NCBI GenBank assembly: GCA_029204225.1
Contig: CM055111.1
Location: 4,144,192 to 4,208,191, forward strand
Direction: 5' to 3'
Source of the DNA: Diphasiastrum complanatum
Lineage: Eukaryota; Streptophyta; Lycopodiopsida; Lycopodiales; Lycopodiaceae
DNA: 64,000 nucleotides
The notes beneath the pieces are model-generated. The model had not been told where the DNA came from. It worked only from the letters and a program-made list of their open reading frames with translations, and did not search any database. This document shows positions 22,105 to 33,874 of the stretch, one piece after another; position 1 is the stretch's first letter; every line of letters starts with the position of its first letter. Position numbers and translations under genes: made by a program.

Positions 22105-24367
22105 CTCCTCAAATTTAGCCTGATCTATCTACAACTCTCTTGCTAGATGAATGAATGCTTTTAGAAGTGTCTAAAAAATCCAGTTACAAACAAGGAACTT
22201 TTGAGACTCCAATAGAGAATGATGTCCATGAAGGATCTTTCACCACCTCTTAGAGGATCCCTTACAAGATGTTCCATAAATGTGTCTATATACATGTAGC
22301 ACACTTCAAAACTAAACATCATGCCAAGCCATGGATTCCAAGGCGTTTCGTGCACTTGAAGATACATCAATTAAAATATTAAGTGCATAAATAATGTTGC
22401 CAAAGACAACTTGCCTTGCTTGATCCATAAGATTCTTCTTGGAGTCCTCGGGTCTTGAGCTTGATCCTCCACTTGACTTGACTCCAAAACATCAATGAAT
22501 TTAATAAGGTGTTGATCCAAAGGTGCTTCTTCAAGTTTACAAATCTTCCACTCTTGAAAGATCACATTTTCACCATTGACAAATTCTTTGGTTGAGAACA
22601 AGTAGATTCTACAATCTCTACTTGAAGAGCAAAACACTACCATTATTCCTATCATTGAAATAGGATAATCTTTGGTCCTTACATTGGAATGATCATGCAC
22701 AAAGCATGTGGACACAAAGATTCTCAAAGCAAATGATGTTTCATCTTTTATGACTCTATTCAATCTACTACAAAAATAGTTATCCAATGAAACTGCTTTA
22801 TCAACAACAAATATAGATTTCAAAGCATCCCATGTCATTGTCTTGTCATACAAAGTAATAAACACCGTGGATCTTAAAGATAAGAAACAAGTCACCTCAT
22901 GTCTACTACTACTTTCCAAAAAGTATTCAAAGATAGAAGACTCTCCAATGCTCACCACCCTTGCAAGATGCACACTTGAATGGACAATTTGCATGCAATT
23001 TGATGACTCGGACATTGTCATTGAGGACTCCCTTGGAACTCTCATGCTTTGAGGCTGATCCTCAAGATCTTCCTCCTTTTGATGCTCCTCCTCAATGCAA
23101 GCAAGATCACACTTTGTCAAGATCTCCTCTTGAGTGATCTCCTCCTTTTCCAAGCTCATTCTTTCAAAAGCAACACTAGCTTCCAACTTAAACAATCTTC
23201 CATGTTTAAATCCCTTTGCAATGCAAACACCATGCTTAAAGTGGACATCCAAACCACTTTCTAAGAGTAGACCAACACTAAGCATATTCTTGGTGATTGA
23301 TGGTACACTATTCTACACTCTTCATCATTTGTAGTAAAGATAAACTTTTTAGCATCATTGAATGAGTGTAAGGTTGAGAAAAAGTCCTTTTCACAAGACA
23401 TGTGGGAGCTAGTCCCACTGTCGATCCACCAATTGTCTCTTGAATTGCTATTGCTTGTTGGTGAGGATGTAGATGCCATCAAGAATACATCTACTTCATC
23501 CTCCTCCTCCTCCATTGCAAGGTTTCCTTGTTTGTCCTCCTCCACTTGTGCTCTTAGCCTCTTGTAGCATTCAGATGCATAATGTCTCTTCTTTCCAAAA
23601 AAAAAACATTTTTGCTTTGACTTGTCCTTTGAGCTTGATGCATCATCCTCTTCTTTGGCCTCCTTTGGATGCTTCTTCTTTCCATTGGTCTTCTTTTTGC
23701 CCTTTAATGAGAAATTGGCTTTCTCATCACCATCCTACAAAGACAAGGAACTCATACTAGATTTTGCATGGAGCATCCTACACTCTTCAGTCACTAATAC
23801 ACTGTGAAGTTTTTCTACAGTTGGCAAAGTGTCTTGGATGGCAAAACTTTGGACCAAATTTGCAAAGTCATCTCCTAGACCATTAAGAACAATTTGTACA
23901 AGCTCTCCATCATGAATCTTCTCTCCTATGGAAGCCAACTCCCTATTTAGAGACTTGATTCTGAGTACATAATCTTGTGCACTCTCCTCACTTCTTGTCA
24001 TGCTTTGCAAAATCTGATTTCTAAGCATGAGTACTCTTGAAGTGTTACTAGATTCATAGATTGATTTTAAAGACTCCCAAGACTCTTTAGCACTAGTACA
24101 TGCTGATACTTCTCTCAACAAATCATTGCTCACATTCATCTTCACACAATGAAGTGCAAGCCTAAATCTCTTCTTGTATCTAGCTAGCTTCCGTGCACCT
24201 AGAGGTTCATCTTTATCTTCAATCAAGAACTCATGAAGGTCTTGGAGCACCAAGAGTGACTCCATCCTAACCTTCCAAATAGCATAATTTGTAGAATTCA
24301 ATCTTTCACTAGCTTCTAGAAGGTATGCTCCAGCAGATCCCATCTTACTAATGACTTCTACAAACAA
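22105..24367 (-). pseudogene. Copia element D body, internally deleted
   Basis: Gag occupies 24367-23735 in one frame (210 codons; GSAGAYLLEASERLNSTNYA, ALHCVKMNVSNDLLREVSAC, ELVQIVLNGLGDDFANLVQS). The zinc-knuckle and protease region follows at 23650-23390 with WWIDSGTSSHMSCEKDFF. A 304-codon frame at 23285-22371 starts MLSVGLLLESGLDVHFKHG (pre-integrase). It then passes through poorly conserved sequence to the post-integrase segment (FALRIFVSTCFVHDHSNV, VFCSSSRDCRIYLFSTKE). The integrase catalytic core, most of RT and all of RNase H are missing. Only DTFMEHLVRDPLRGGERSFM from late RT remains before the LTR. It is a non-autonomous derivative that would have needed enzymes from relatives such as F. 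Confidence 0.8.
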
Positions 24368-25122
24368 GAAATAGATTTGATTGACTTGAAACTCACAAAG
24401 GTCTCACACTTGCAGTGTTTCACTCAAATTTGATTTCTAATCCAAAAAATGGACTTATAATCACAGTTCTATCACTCCCTCACAAAGCTGGAATGAAGAT
24501 AAGATGAAGTGAAAACTACTTTTAAACAAATCTTGCCAAGAAATGGATTTGATTGTCTCTAGAAACTCACCAAGGTCTCTCTCTTGTAGTTTTTCACTCA
24601 AATTAGATTTGTAATCCAACAAATGGACTTATAATCTCAGTTCTAGCACTCCCTCACAAAGTTGGAATGAAGATAAGATGATGTGAAATCTACTTACAAT
24701 CAAATCTTGCCAATTTTGGCTATTTTTGGACAAAAAAATGACTTAATCTCTTTCTTCCTTCTTGGTGTACTTTCAAGACCTGTTTTTAACCTTAATAGGA
24801 CTTGAACTCAGCCTAGATTAATTAGATTCCATGAAACAAATTCAAATCTAATCAATGGCAAATGATCTTGGTAGATTATCCTAGGATCTCCACCAAAAAT
24901 TACACCAACTACTCACAAATTGAATTTTTTTGGATCAAATGAATACCATGCATTAAATGCAGGTTCAGAGGTGCCCACACATGTGGACAGTACGGATTTG
25001 GACCCCTACCAAGTTTGGGATCAAATTTCCTCACCAAAATCAAGATTCTAGCTTGCCCTCTCAATACTAGTTTTAGGCACCAAAACTTGCTAAAAATGGA
25101 TTTGCATTAGATCTCTTGTACT
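24368..25122 (-). other. Leader of element D
   Basis: This untranslated stretch separates gag from the primer-binding site. It contains a two-copy repeat of about 180 bp (24390-24530 and 24560-24720; shared TCCAACAAATGGACTTATAATC-like text). No gene is seen. Confidence 0.6.
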
Positions 25123-25136
25123 TGGATCTGATACCA
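25123..25136 (-). promoter_or_regulatory. Primer-binding site of element D
   Basis: The complement reads TGGTATCAGATCCA immediately inside the LTR end. This is the initiator Met-tRNA primer site typical of plant copia elements, with one change from TGGTATCAGAGCC. Confidence 0.85.
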
Positions 25137-25556
25137 TGTGAAAGTACTGTACTTTAGGACCATAAATAGATCTACAAAAGATCCACAAGAGTGATTGGAT
25201 GCTTGCTTAACAATCTATCAAAAAACTTGACACAAAAAAGTTGATCTAGATTGGCAATTTGACAAACAACAAGCATTAACAATCAAAAGCATTGATCAGC
25301 ATTGAAATCCGAGTCCACAGGTGTGTACTACAGTCTGTAGTACGGCCTTCAACCTGAGAAACAAGTAGAAATTGATTTGGTTCATTTGGATCACAAAAGC
25401 TCAATGTACATAGTGAACTAGCTTGAGATTGCCAATGAGCTCCAAAAATTTTCTATCTTCTCACTATGGAGAGAGGGAATACATAGCAAATTCGACTTCC
25501 TTCTTGAAGTTAGGTGGATTTCTAGCATGTAATAAGGAAGTTAACTCGCTCTCCTT
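25137..25556 (-). mobile_element. 5' LTR of element D, truncated
   Basis: It matches 21403-21830 and stops at about 25556 (after GTTAACTCGCTCTCCTTGC), so roughly 280 bp of the outer end are missing. The interrupted element E resumes to its right. Confidence 0.8.
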
Positions 25557-27355
25557 GCAAAAACTACTAAATGTCTTAATTTCTTAAGTGACTTAAAAAG
25601 GAACATCTATTCTCTTTAGAAGGATGAGGCCAATAACAACATTCAACCCAAAAAAAGATCTGATACTAGTAGGCTCCAATTCATAGTCAGACATTGTGTG
25701 ACGCTTAATATTGTTCATGACAATGAATAACGATATCAGTTGTATCCTTTAGAGAAACATGCTAATGATCCAGCTACCAATTTGTGTCTAGATTTTAAGT
25801 TCATAACTCATCTTCTCATATTTGTATGTAAAGGAAATAGCGGATTATTTGGATATTGTCAAAGGTTGAGTGCTATTGAAATGCATAGCATATTTTGTCT
25901 TAATCAGCAATTACAGTTTGCCAAGCAACAATTGCAACGTGCAAATAAACAATTGCTTCATTATGTGCAATACACTAGTGATGAAGACAATGCACTCAAG
26001 CATGCTATATCAGAGTTGAATCGTACAGTCACTACTCTTCGGGGATCAAACCAAGAAATGTTAGAATCCATGGAGAAGTTGCGATCCGATAGTTTAAAAT
26101 ATGTTGTTGATATAAACGTGATCAAAACGACAATGGTGAAAAGGAAAAGAAAGATACCGATGAAGAATATTGATGAGTTATCTACACACAGCGGCAATCG
26201 GAAAAAAAAAGATTTGAGCATTTAAGTATGTTTTTTTATAAACAGTTTATTTGATTTGTATTGGTCATACAAGTTTCATTTGCATTTGATAATATGCATT
26301 ATCAATTTACTAAACATAATTTGAGTTTTATATGTTTGTTGCAAATCATGTTTAGTGGAACTATTTAATAGATCGTTCACGCATCGGATCCTCTTTTAAG
26401 TCGTGTTTTACCAAGAAAGTCAACAAAGGCAATGATGAAAAATGCTCGTTTGAAAAAATGAAAAATGAAATTGTAGAGACTATTTTGAATAAGGTTCAAA
26501 CTTCACTTGGATGCAAATGTGATACTAGGTGCATGTGATGTTTCTGGAATTAGTAGAAATGCTTATTCTATTTTTTTTTTAGAAAAGTTAAAGAAGTTTT
26601 TTCTCAAGTGATGGTGAAGACAACTTATCTTCCTCATCCATATCAGATAAGATTAGTAAGAAATTATTATAATGACGGAATGTTCAAATAGTTAGCCAAC
26701 CACTTCATATAACTGAATTATACAAATTAAAATATGGAGAGCTCAATTACAACGATTGCAATAATATTTTTCTTGATATTCAAAATATTCTAAAATACAT
26801 TATTTGATTTTATAAACTAGACGAACATCAAGTAAATGAAAAGATCATTATTGTAATAAAATTGGATGAATCTGAAATCATCAAAGGTCAAAAGTTGGAA
26901 CAAGTGAGTCTCACTATGATAAACAAAATTTCAGATACAGATGATCAAACGTTTAGTGTTCAATTGGAAAATCACATATGGTGGTTGGCAGCATTCCAAG
27001 TATACAATTCAATTTTCTTTTTAAGTATCATTATTAATATTTTATGCATTGCCATTTTTTATTAACATGTCATGCATTACTTGCTTCTCTATAGGTCTTG
27101 AAAGATGATCATAAAATACTTTCATGGATATTTTCACGAACAAATTATGGCGAGATTATAAAGAGACATTTGGAGGGTGGGAAGTTAACAGTCGAAAACC
27201 ATGGAAGTTTTCAAATTCAATGGCACCTTGCAGGGGATTTGAAAACATTGAAATGTATGTATAATATCTCTCATGGGCAACGTCAAAGCATCCATGTCTT
27301 TATTGCCTAAAGGATTGTTACAATATGAATTTGGGATTGCTTAGGCATTTGACAT
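25557..27355 (+). pseudogene. Element E, right part: coiled-coil and GDLK...CxYC protein
   Basis: A 161-codon frame (25740-26225) reads SGLFGYCQRLSAIE, then a glutamine-rich helical stretch (LNQQLQFAKQQLQRANKQLL) and a basic tail. A degraded zone follows (GACDVSGISRNAYSIFF near 26540). From 26850 comes a conserved-looking block: IKLDESEIIKGQKLEQVSLT, VQLENHIWWLAAFQ. A 95-bp phase-0 intron with GT...AG ends fits 27000-27094; the text then continues VLKDDHKILSWIF and FQIQWHLAGDLKTLKCMYN. One base shift gives KHPCLYCLKDC, a CxxC pair. From memory, multicopy reading frames with a GDxK block followed by CxYC occur in repeats of several eukaryotes; I cannot name the superfamily. Stops and shifts mark it as decayed. 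A diverged copy is at 43300-43612. Confidence 0.5.
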
Positions 27356-27360
27356 CAGTA

Positions 27361-27629
27361 GATATGGCATGCATGAATGCAATTTGACATGCAAGCTTCA
27401 ATTTCAACATGCAAACTTCAATTTCATACATGCAAGTTCCCAAATCAGACATGCAACTCCTAAATCAGACATGCATCTCCTAAATCAGACATGCATGACC
27501 AAAAAGTTATGGATGATGTGACATGCAAAGTCATCAAGTCATAGATGGTGTGACATGCAAAGTCATCAAGTCATAGATGGTGTGACATGCATGGCCATCA
27601 GTCTTATGGATGGTGTGCAAGTTTTAGAG

Positions 27630-27630
<1 letters not shown>
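27361..27630. repeat. Imperfect short tandem repeats around ATGCA
   Basis: ACATGCAAACTTCAATTTCA, CTAAATCAGACATGCA and GGTGTGACATGCAAAGTCAT recur two to three times each in succession. This is simple tandem expansion, not a CRISPR array: unit lengths vary and the organism is a plant. Confidence 0.75.

Positions 27631-27711
<81 letters not shown>
27631..27711. repeat. (GA)n microsatellite, about 80 bp
   Basis: About forty uninterrupted GA dinucleotides. Confidence 0.98.
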
Positions 27712-27714
<3 letters not shown>

Positions 27715-30700
27715 AAGAGGTAGGAGAAAGTGAGTGTGTGTGAAAGTGGTTCCAAAAAGTGATTCCAGTCCAAGCTTGATAGATCCTCCTCAAGCCATAG
27801 CTCCAAGCTTTCTTCCAAGCACCTACACACACACAAGCAAGAGCAAGAGGCAAAGCAAAAATGAATGGGAGATGAATAATGAGGGAGAGGGACGAGTTAG
27901 TCTTTTTATAGGGAATGTGTAGTCTTTAGGAAGTGGCTGAGGTGTCCAAAATAAGTGTGAGAGGTGTAAGGAAGACTCTAGGATAAGTAAAGTGAGAGGG
28001 TGAGGTGTATAGGTATGAGAGAGTGTTTATCACTTAGTTAGAGCAAAAGGGGAGGAGAAGGAGGGCGCATTTTCCTAGGTGTCCTATTGCTTTCAAGCCA
28101 TGTGCAAAAGTAGGTAAGTTACACATATTGATAAGGATAGAAGGTAGGTAGCCTAACATTCAATGTTAGTCACTTTTAAGTTGAATATTTCTTTGTGTAC
28201 AGCATTGGGATTCACCCAAGTGTTTTTCATGTCATGGGAAAGGCTATATATATGTCCATCTTACCTTGCATAATTTTCATCGATTCCTAGGCTCTTTTTT
28301 CTAGGCAACCGCCCATCCCCAATCATAGTGGAGTGTGACACAAAGGATGATCAGTCCTTTGGTTTCTTCTCCCATTCTTTATAGACTCGAGTGAGCCTTC
28401 TTTATAGACTCGATTGAGCCTTCTTCAGGTACCGTCTTTAAGCTTTAAGAAGCTTCTTTGGATTCTTTCTTCAGGTACTCTTCTTAGTACCTGCACATAC
28501 CCTTAGGAAAAGGTTAGAAGCCATACCATCAAATGGTTCATCATTAGATTATATTTCTAAAACCTGCATATCAAATTGTTAGCATTGCTCTACAGTTTCA
28601 TTTCTTGTCTTCAGGTAATGATACCTGCACTCATAATTCATCACTTAGAGTAATAAGCTCTAATATTCAAAATACGTTTCATACAAAAAGAATGGAAGAC
28701 TGGATAGCCTTTATTTTTTGATCAATTTGATCTATACAATTTTACATCCTTAGGCACAGAATTCCACACAGGTGAAATCTTCAAAACATCATGGGGTTTG
28801 GAGTTCATAGTTGACTTGGAAGCTGGAACCTAACAGCCAATTCCCACTGAATTTCCGTATGCTGAAATGTTTTTAGTTTTAGTATGTACTAATTTTTTTT
28901 TTATGAATCTTTAGAATGAGATGGCTTCATACAAATGTAATTGCATTGTTGTCGACACGCATAAGATACAAATGCACTCTTCCATAAACACTTGATCTGG
29001 ACAGAAAAGATAGTGTGTTATGGAGAAAAGATAGTGATATCCTCCATAACGGACTGATCTGGACAGAAAAGGTAGTCAGATTCTCCTTAACGGACCGATC
29101 TGGAAAGAAAGGTAGCATGATCTCCATAACTGCTTGATCTGCAGGTAAAGTAGTGTGTTTGAAAAGGTAGTGTGCTAGATCTTACAGAACGTAGTGCGTT
29201 CAAGTGTTGGAAAGCGCTTATAGATTTGGTGTAAGATGGAAATTTGCAATTTTTTCAGGCTTTGATCATTCTAGCTGTGAAAGTAATGAGTTTTAGTGAC
29301 ATGTCTTGCTATCGTGCCAAAGTTTGCCATACTTGTACGCCACAAGATAAATGATCTACAAAATATAAAACATGGTAGGTACATTATACAATATGCAATC
29401 CATCATAACCTGCAAACAATAGATGCTATTACGTGATGTCCGCCTTAGTCATACATCCAAGTTCAGCTAACTATATTGGATGTTCAGACATCTGAATTCA
29501 AGACACGGTTTATATGACTGACAAATGCAAACAATGAGCATTTATCTTCTGAATGTTTAGATTCTTAGAATATTCACTGATAGTTAAATTCCAGAATATT
29601 GTAGGTTTATCATATCATGTTTAGAACATTCTAGAAAATTTGAATTGAGACAGTTTAAAACATTTTAGAAAATCCCTAGGAACGGTTCCGTCAGTTCCTA
29701 AGGAAAGGTTCTTTAGGAATCTGAACCGTTCCTTAGCTGTAGCATTCGAATCATTCCTTGGCTGTTGCGAATGCCAGAACTGGTTGCAAGAACAGGTTGC
29801 TAGAATGGGTTGCCAAGACGATTTCAAATGTCAGAACAAATTTCGTGCCAAAACAATCTTCCAGACTGGGTTGCTAAAACGATTTCGTTCAGCGATTAAC
29901 GGATTAGGTCAACACTAGCATACAGCGGCGCATATGTACTGGTGTCCGTATGCATATGGACTCAGCAATGCCTAACGGTTAAGTGCCAGTGTTCGGCTTC
30001 AAATACGGAAATCACATGGCTTAGTATTGGCCCAGTAGCTTGTCGCCTGAACTATAGTTCACAGCTGAATAGTTTCCAAACACCTCTTAGCAGCTCTGAT
30101 TTTACATGTCAGATTCAATAACAGGGTCTATAAAACGTATGTTCTTTCAAATTATGGTCTATCAATCTGATTTTATGACTTGTGCATATGCTTCCTTGCT
30201 AGATTTATTGCACCTCGAAGCCTGACTGCTACCTTAGTACAGGGTTCCAGACTGTGATAATCATCAGATGTAGCACAAAAAGACCCATTTCACTTCATGG
30301 GATCAAGAGTTATTATTAAATTTATTCATAAGAACACTACGCCTCTGGTAAAAGGGGGCACTATTTAAGATAGGAAAATGTGCTCTTATTTTTTTGTATT
30401 AAGGATTTAGGCCCTTACTCAATAGAGTATAAACAGGAAGCAGAGACATTTCAATTACTCACAGACTGAGACTCGCAATACGCTCAATAATCCTAAGCTG
30501 CTAATCAAAGAAAACGCAGACAAGCAAATTACAGAACCAAAAAATGGCAATGAGCATAATAAAACCTTCTCAATTACTCAATAAAAACGCACTAAAAAAT
30601 GAGAACATGCAAGATCATCCAGCCACCTTAGATATTAATGTTCCTTTTCCCTCCTACCAAGTCGAAAAAAATAGCAGCTGCCGTCATGTAGCAAACGCAA

Positions 30701-30740
30701 AACTGTCTGAAGACATTTAATGCCCCTACTACAGGAACCC
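27712..30740. other. Intergenic interval without a supported gene
   Basis: About 3 kb with no reading frame showing a known motif. It holds the tandem repeats at 28985-29165 and repeated GAACGGTTCC/GAACCGTTCC-like words near 29680-29750. Scattered CA- and GT-rich patches lie around 27730-27840. Confidence 0.6.
28985..29165. repeat. Degenerate ~60-bp tandem repeat (GATCTGGACAGAAAAG units)
   Basis: Units beginning GATCTGGACAGAAAAGATAG recur at about 28994, 29050 and 29097, with a degenerate fourth near 29140. Each is followed by a TCCATAACGGA-like tail. Confidence 0.7.
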
Positions 30741-30745
30741 TAATT

Positions 30746-30902
30746 TTGGAACACATCGCCCGCTCTCACTTCTTCATTGTTTTTGAAGCTTTTTTGCTGG
30801 GCTGCAACCTTGGCCTCCAACAAGCTGCTATTGGAGGCCAGAGGGTGGCGATGCCAATCCGGAAAACTTTTTCGTTTCCATGCAAACACGTTATATACAA
30901 GG
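30746..30902 (+). CDS. Possible short exon, function unknown
   Basis: A frame from about 30746 reads HIARSHFFIVFEAFLLGCNL and IGGQRVAMPIRKTFSFPCKH. It reaches a plausible donor (CAAG/GTAGGTA at 30902). No domain is recognisable and no partner exon is visible downstream, so this is only a candidate. Confidence 0.12.
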
Positions 30903-31457
30903 TAGGTACCTCCAAGGGGTGTCTATTTGTGATAAAACCGCAATTTTCTTGTGCCACATGGCACATACTATTTATTTGCAACTATATTTTCATATGTTAC
31001 ACTTACATGCTTTTCATAAATGGAAAAATCCTAATATCTTTGTGCCATATGTGCAATTAAGAGATTGCAATTAAATAATTACAAGTTTTGCGAGTTGGTT
31101 TTGGCCAAATTTGTATATAGCCATGATCAAACATTAACAAAATAAAATTGCAGGATACTTCAACAAAATAACAAAAACTTATTTGCCTTTTCAATATCAC
31201 AAAACTTTCAAATATGTAACATAATAGGTGACACATTCCCAATGTCATGTGGATCTTAGTGTATTTGAATTACCACTTTTAAAAAGTGTGAAAAAGTTAA
31301 GAGATCAAGTTTGGACACATTCAAATTTAAATGTTAAATGCATTGAATCTAATCATATTATCATATTGTTAATAGGGTTTTTGTTATGAAGAAAACCCAA
31401 AAATTCATTAACAATGCATGAACTTGCTATAAAAGGATGTAAACTCGTGGAGCAAGA

Positions 31458-31459
<2 letters not shown>

Positions 31460-31490
<31 letters not shown>
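31460..31490. repeat. (CT)n microsatellite
   Basis: About fifteen CT units; a shorter CT run occurs at 31558-31567. Confidence 0.95.
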
Positions 31491-31493
<3 letters not shown>

Positions 31494-31496
31494 GCA

Positions 31497-31690
31497 TGCT
31501 TATACATGAGTTCTTTTGGATTCATCTATTTACTTCTGCACTATCTTGATAATATTCTCTCTCTCTCATTTCATGCTTATACATGAGTTTTCTTGGATTC
31601 ATCTATCCAATTGTGCACTATCTTGATGAAATGCTTATACATGAGTTTTCTTAGATTCATCTATCCAATTGTGCACTATCTTGATGATAT
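31497..31690. repeat. Three-copy ~60-75-bp tandem repeat
   Basis: The phrase GCTTATACATGAGTT...TGGATTCATCTAT...GCACTATCTTGAT occurs three times, starting near 31498, 31573 and 31632. The second and third copies are almost identical. Confidence 0.85.
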
Positions 31691-31699
31691 CTTACAATC

Positions 31700-33870
31700 T
31701 TGTGTAGAATGCCCATTTTTTATTATTTTTGGATCCACATGTGAAAAGTACAATAAGGTACTATTATTGTACATTAGGATATTGTTATTGTATGGACATC
31801 AAATTCATTTTATCATATATTTGATGTTTGATCAAGTTTTTACCGAGTTTGCATATATTTCACTAAGTAGATGTTAATTTTTTTACATTGGCAATGTTGT
31901 ATATTGTGTTAACTTTCTAACCAAAAATCAAAGGACACATTTTGGATCTTAATGATCTAAAATTTTTCACATGTTCTTTTAGCTGAAAAGATGGCATAGA
32001 CTGACACACAGTGCCCAAATGAGGTGGTGAGCACGGAAATAGCCCCTTATGGGCCTTGCAACATTGAGCATGCAAGGACCATAAGGCTCATAGGTATGAA
32101 TCTAGCACCATTGTGCATGCACTCCCGGGCACCCCGGCGGTGGCGCCAAGCAGCCACCGGGTAAGCGCCAAGCAGCCTAGGTGGGGCACCGAGTAGGCTG
32201 CAAGCATGGCGCCGGGCAACATTGGGCATGCAAACCGAGCACTATGCACTGTGCAGGTGGCGCCAGGGACCGCCACGCCCAAGCACACCTGCACACCGCC
32301 ACGCCCAAGCACACAAGTGAGGTAATGGAAAAGATTGCCTATATATTCCCTTTCAGTAGTCTCATAAAAATGCTTATGGGTTAAATTCTGGTTGCCCTGA
32401 CACATGGAGTTCGAGCAGCTAATTTTATAAAAAATAAAAAATAAAACGTGGTGCAAAATGCACTGGGGCCAAAGCCCCAAGTGCTCGTAAGATGCGAGGC
32501 CCCGCCATGGATGTCATCTACCTTGGTACAAGCCAAGGATCATATACATCACTTCACACATCCTTGGAAAAGTACATCATAGCTTTTCAGACTTTTCCTT
32601 AGCAAAAAGGAAAATAATGAATTGACTAGTTAGTCCTGCACTAAAGACATTGAGGTACACAATCTTTGTGCTGATTTTTCTAGCTAGACTTTTAATGTTT
32701 AGGCCCAGACAGGAGGCCAGGCCATTTCAAAGAGGACTTGTGGTTGATCATGTCCTGAAGATGTCCTATATTAAGCCATTTACATTTGATTAGAGATGAA
32801 GTTTTCAATTTATTATTCACTTTAGAGGAGCAAACAATATTCCTACAACAGACTATTTTGCAAAGCATAAGAGTGAAGCTAGCTGGGAAATTTTCCTTTT
32901 CTGAACTATAACTAAACATATACATTATTCTGGCTTTTGTAACTTGATTTAATTTGTGTGACAAAAAGTAATTTGCTAAGCCTTGCAGCTAGCCTCTCTT
33001 AAGCAAGAATCTAGCTCTTTGTCAGCACACGGGGGGTCAAAATAGAAGCACCAGGCCGACAGCATTATAGCGTCCCTTGTACATCATTTTGATTCTTTGA
33101 TTAGTGAAGCAATTGTTTGATCCAGTTATCCATCCGAAGGTGAAAGTGTGATTTCTCTCTGTCTCGCTTTATAGCATGAATCTCTGGAAATGTTCTAAGA
33201 TGGGAATTAGAAAAAAAAGGAGAGCAAACTTACATGTACGAGATATCTCAAACTATCAAAACATCAATTGAGAAAGATGCAGGAAAACCTGCAACACATA
33301 GAGCTGCCTTATCAAGACAAAAGCATTGCATGGTTATAAATCAAACATTGACTAGGAATAAATCATCGAGGATAGCATCAAAAATTGATGCACTGATGCC
33401 TCTCCCTTTCAAGAATTTGCAACATAGATTGAGGAAGATGAAGACTTCTTCCTTCTGTAAACTACTTAATATGCAGAAAAATCCACCACAATGAAGGTTG
33501 CTGATAAAGAACCCTATTTGTGCCTTACATATACCCCAGACATTAAATTTCTAAAAACACCTGATTCTATAAATAGAGACTCTTTGCAGTCCTGTGTACC
33601 AAATTTTCTTATATTTGCTACTCAACACCTTGCAGTCCTGTTTTCTTTTGTTACTATGAAAAGAATGAAGTTTATTTCTATGCATACAAAAGATGATGCA
33701 CTGATACTCTCCACGATCAGCTTGATGCAAGTTCAAGCATTTAGCAAAATAATGAGTTTTGCGGTGTTTTCAAAAAAGCCGATGTCTCAACTTGCAATAC
33801 ACTCTCAGCAATGGCTCTGTCATGCACCAGAAAGGCTCAAAAGTGATGTAGAAGTCTGACCAAAATTTGT
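31700..33870. other. Intergenic interval with a GC-rich island
   Basis: No gene is supported. A GC-rich island at about 32090-32320 stands out from its AT-rich surroundings. It contains a doubled GCGCCAAGCAGCC and a doubled CCGCCACGCCCAAGCACAC. A short hairpin (TGGGGCCAAAGCCCCA) lies at about 32454. Two adjacent open stretches at 33234-33859 show no recognisable motif. Confidence 0.6.
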
Positions 33871-33874
33871 CTTT

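Noticed and set aside
27361-27630. Possible CRISPR-like array
   Set aside because: Units vary in length, there are no uniform spacers, and the window is plant nuclear DNA.
27555-27853. Frames encoding runs of Arg-Glu or Leu-Ser
   Set aside because: They are translations of the (GA)n microsatellite.
33234-33859. Two adjacent plus-strand frames downstream of LRX
   Set aside because: No motif, unremarkable composition, and no splice or start context; probably chance frames.
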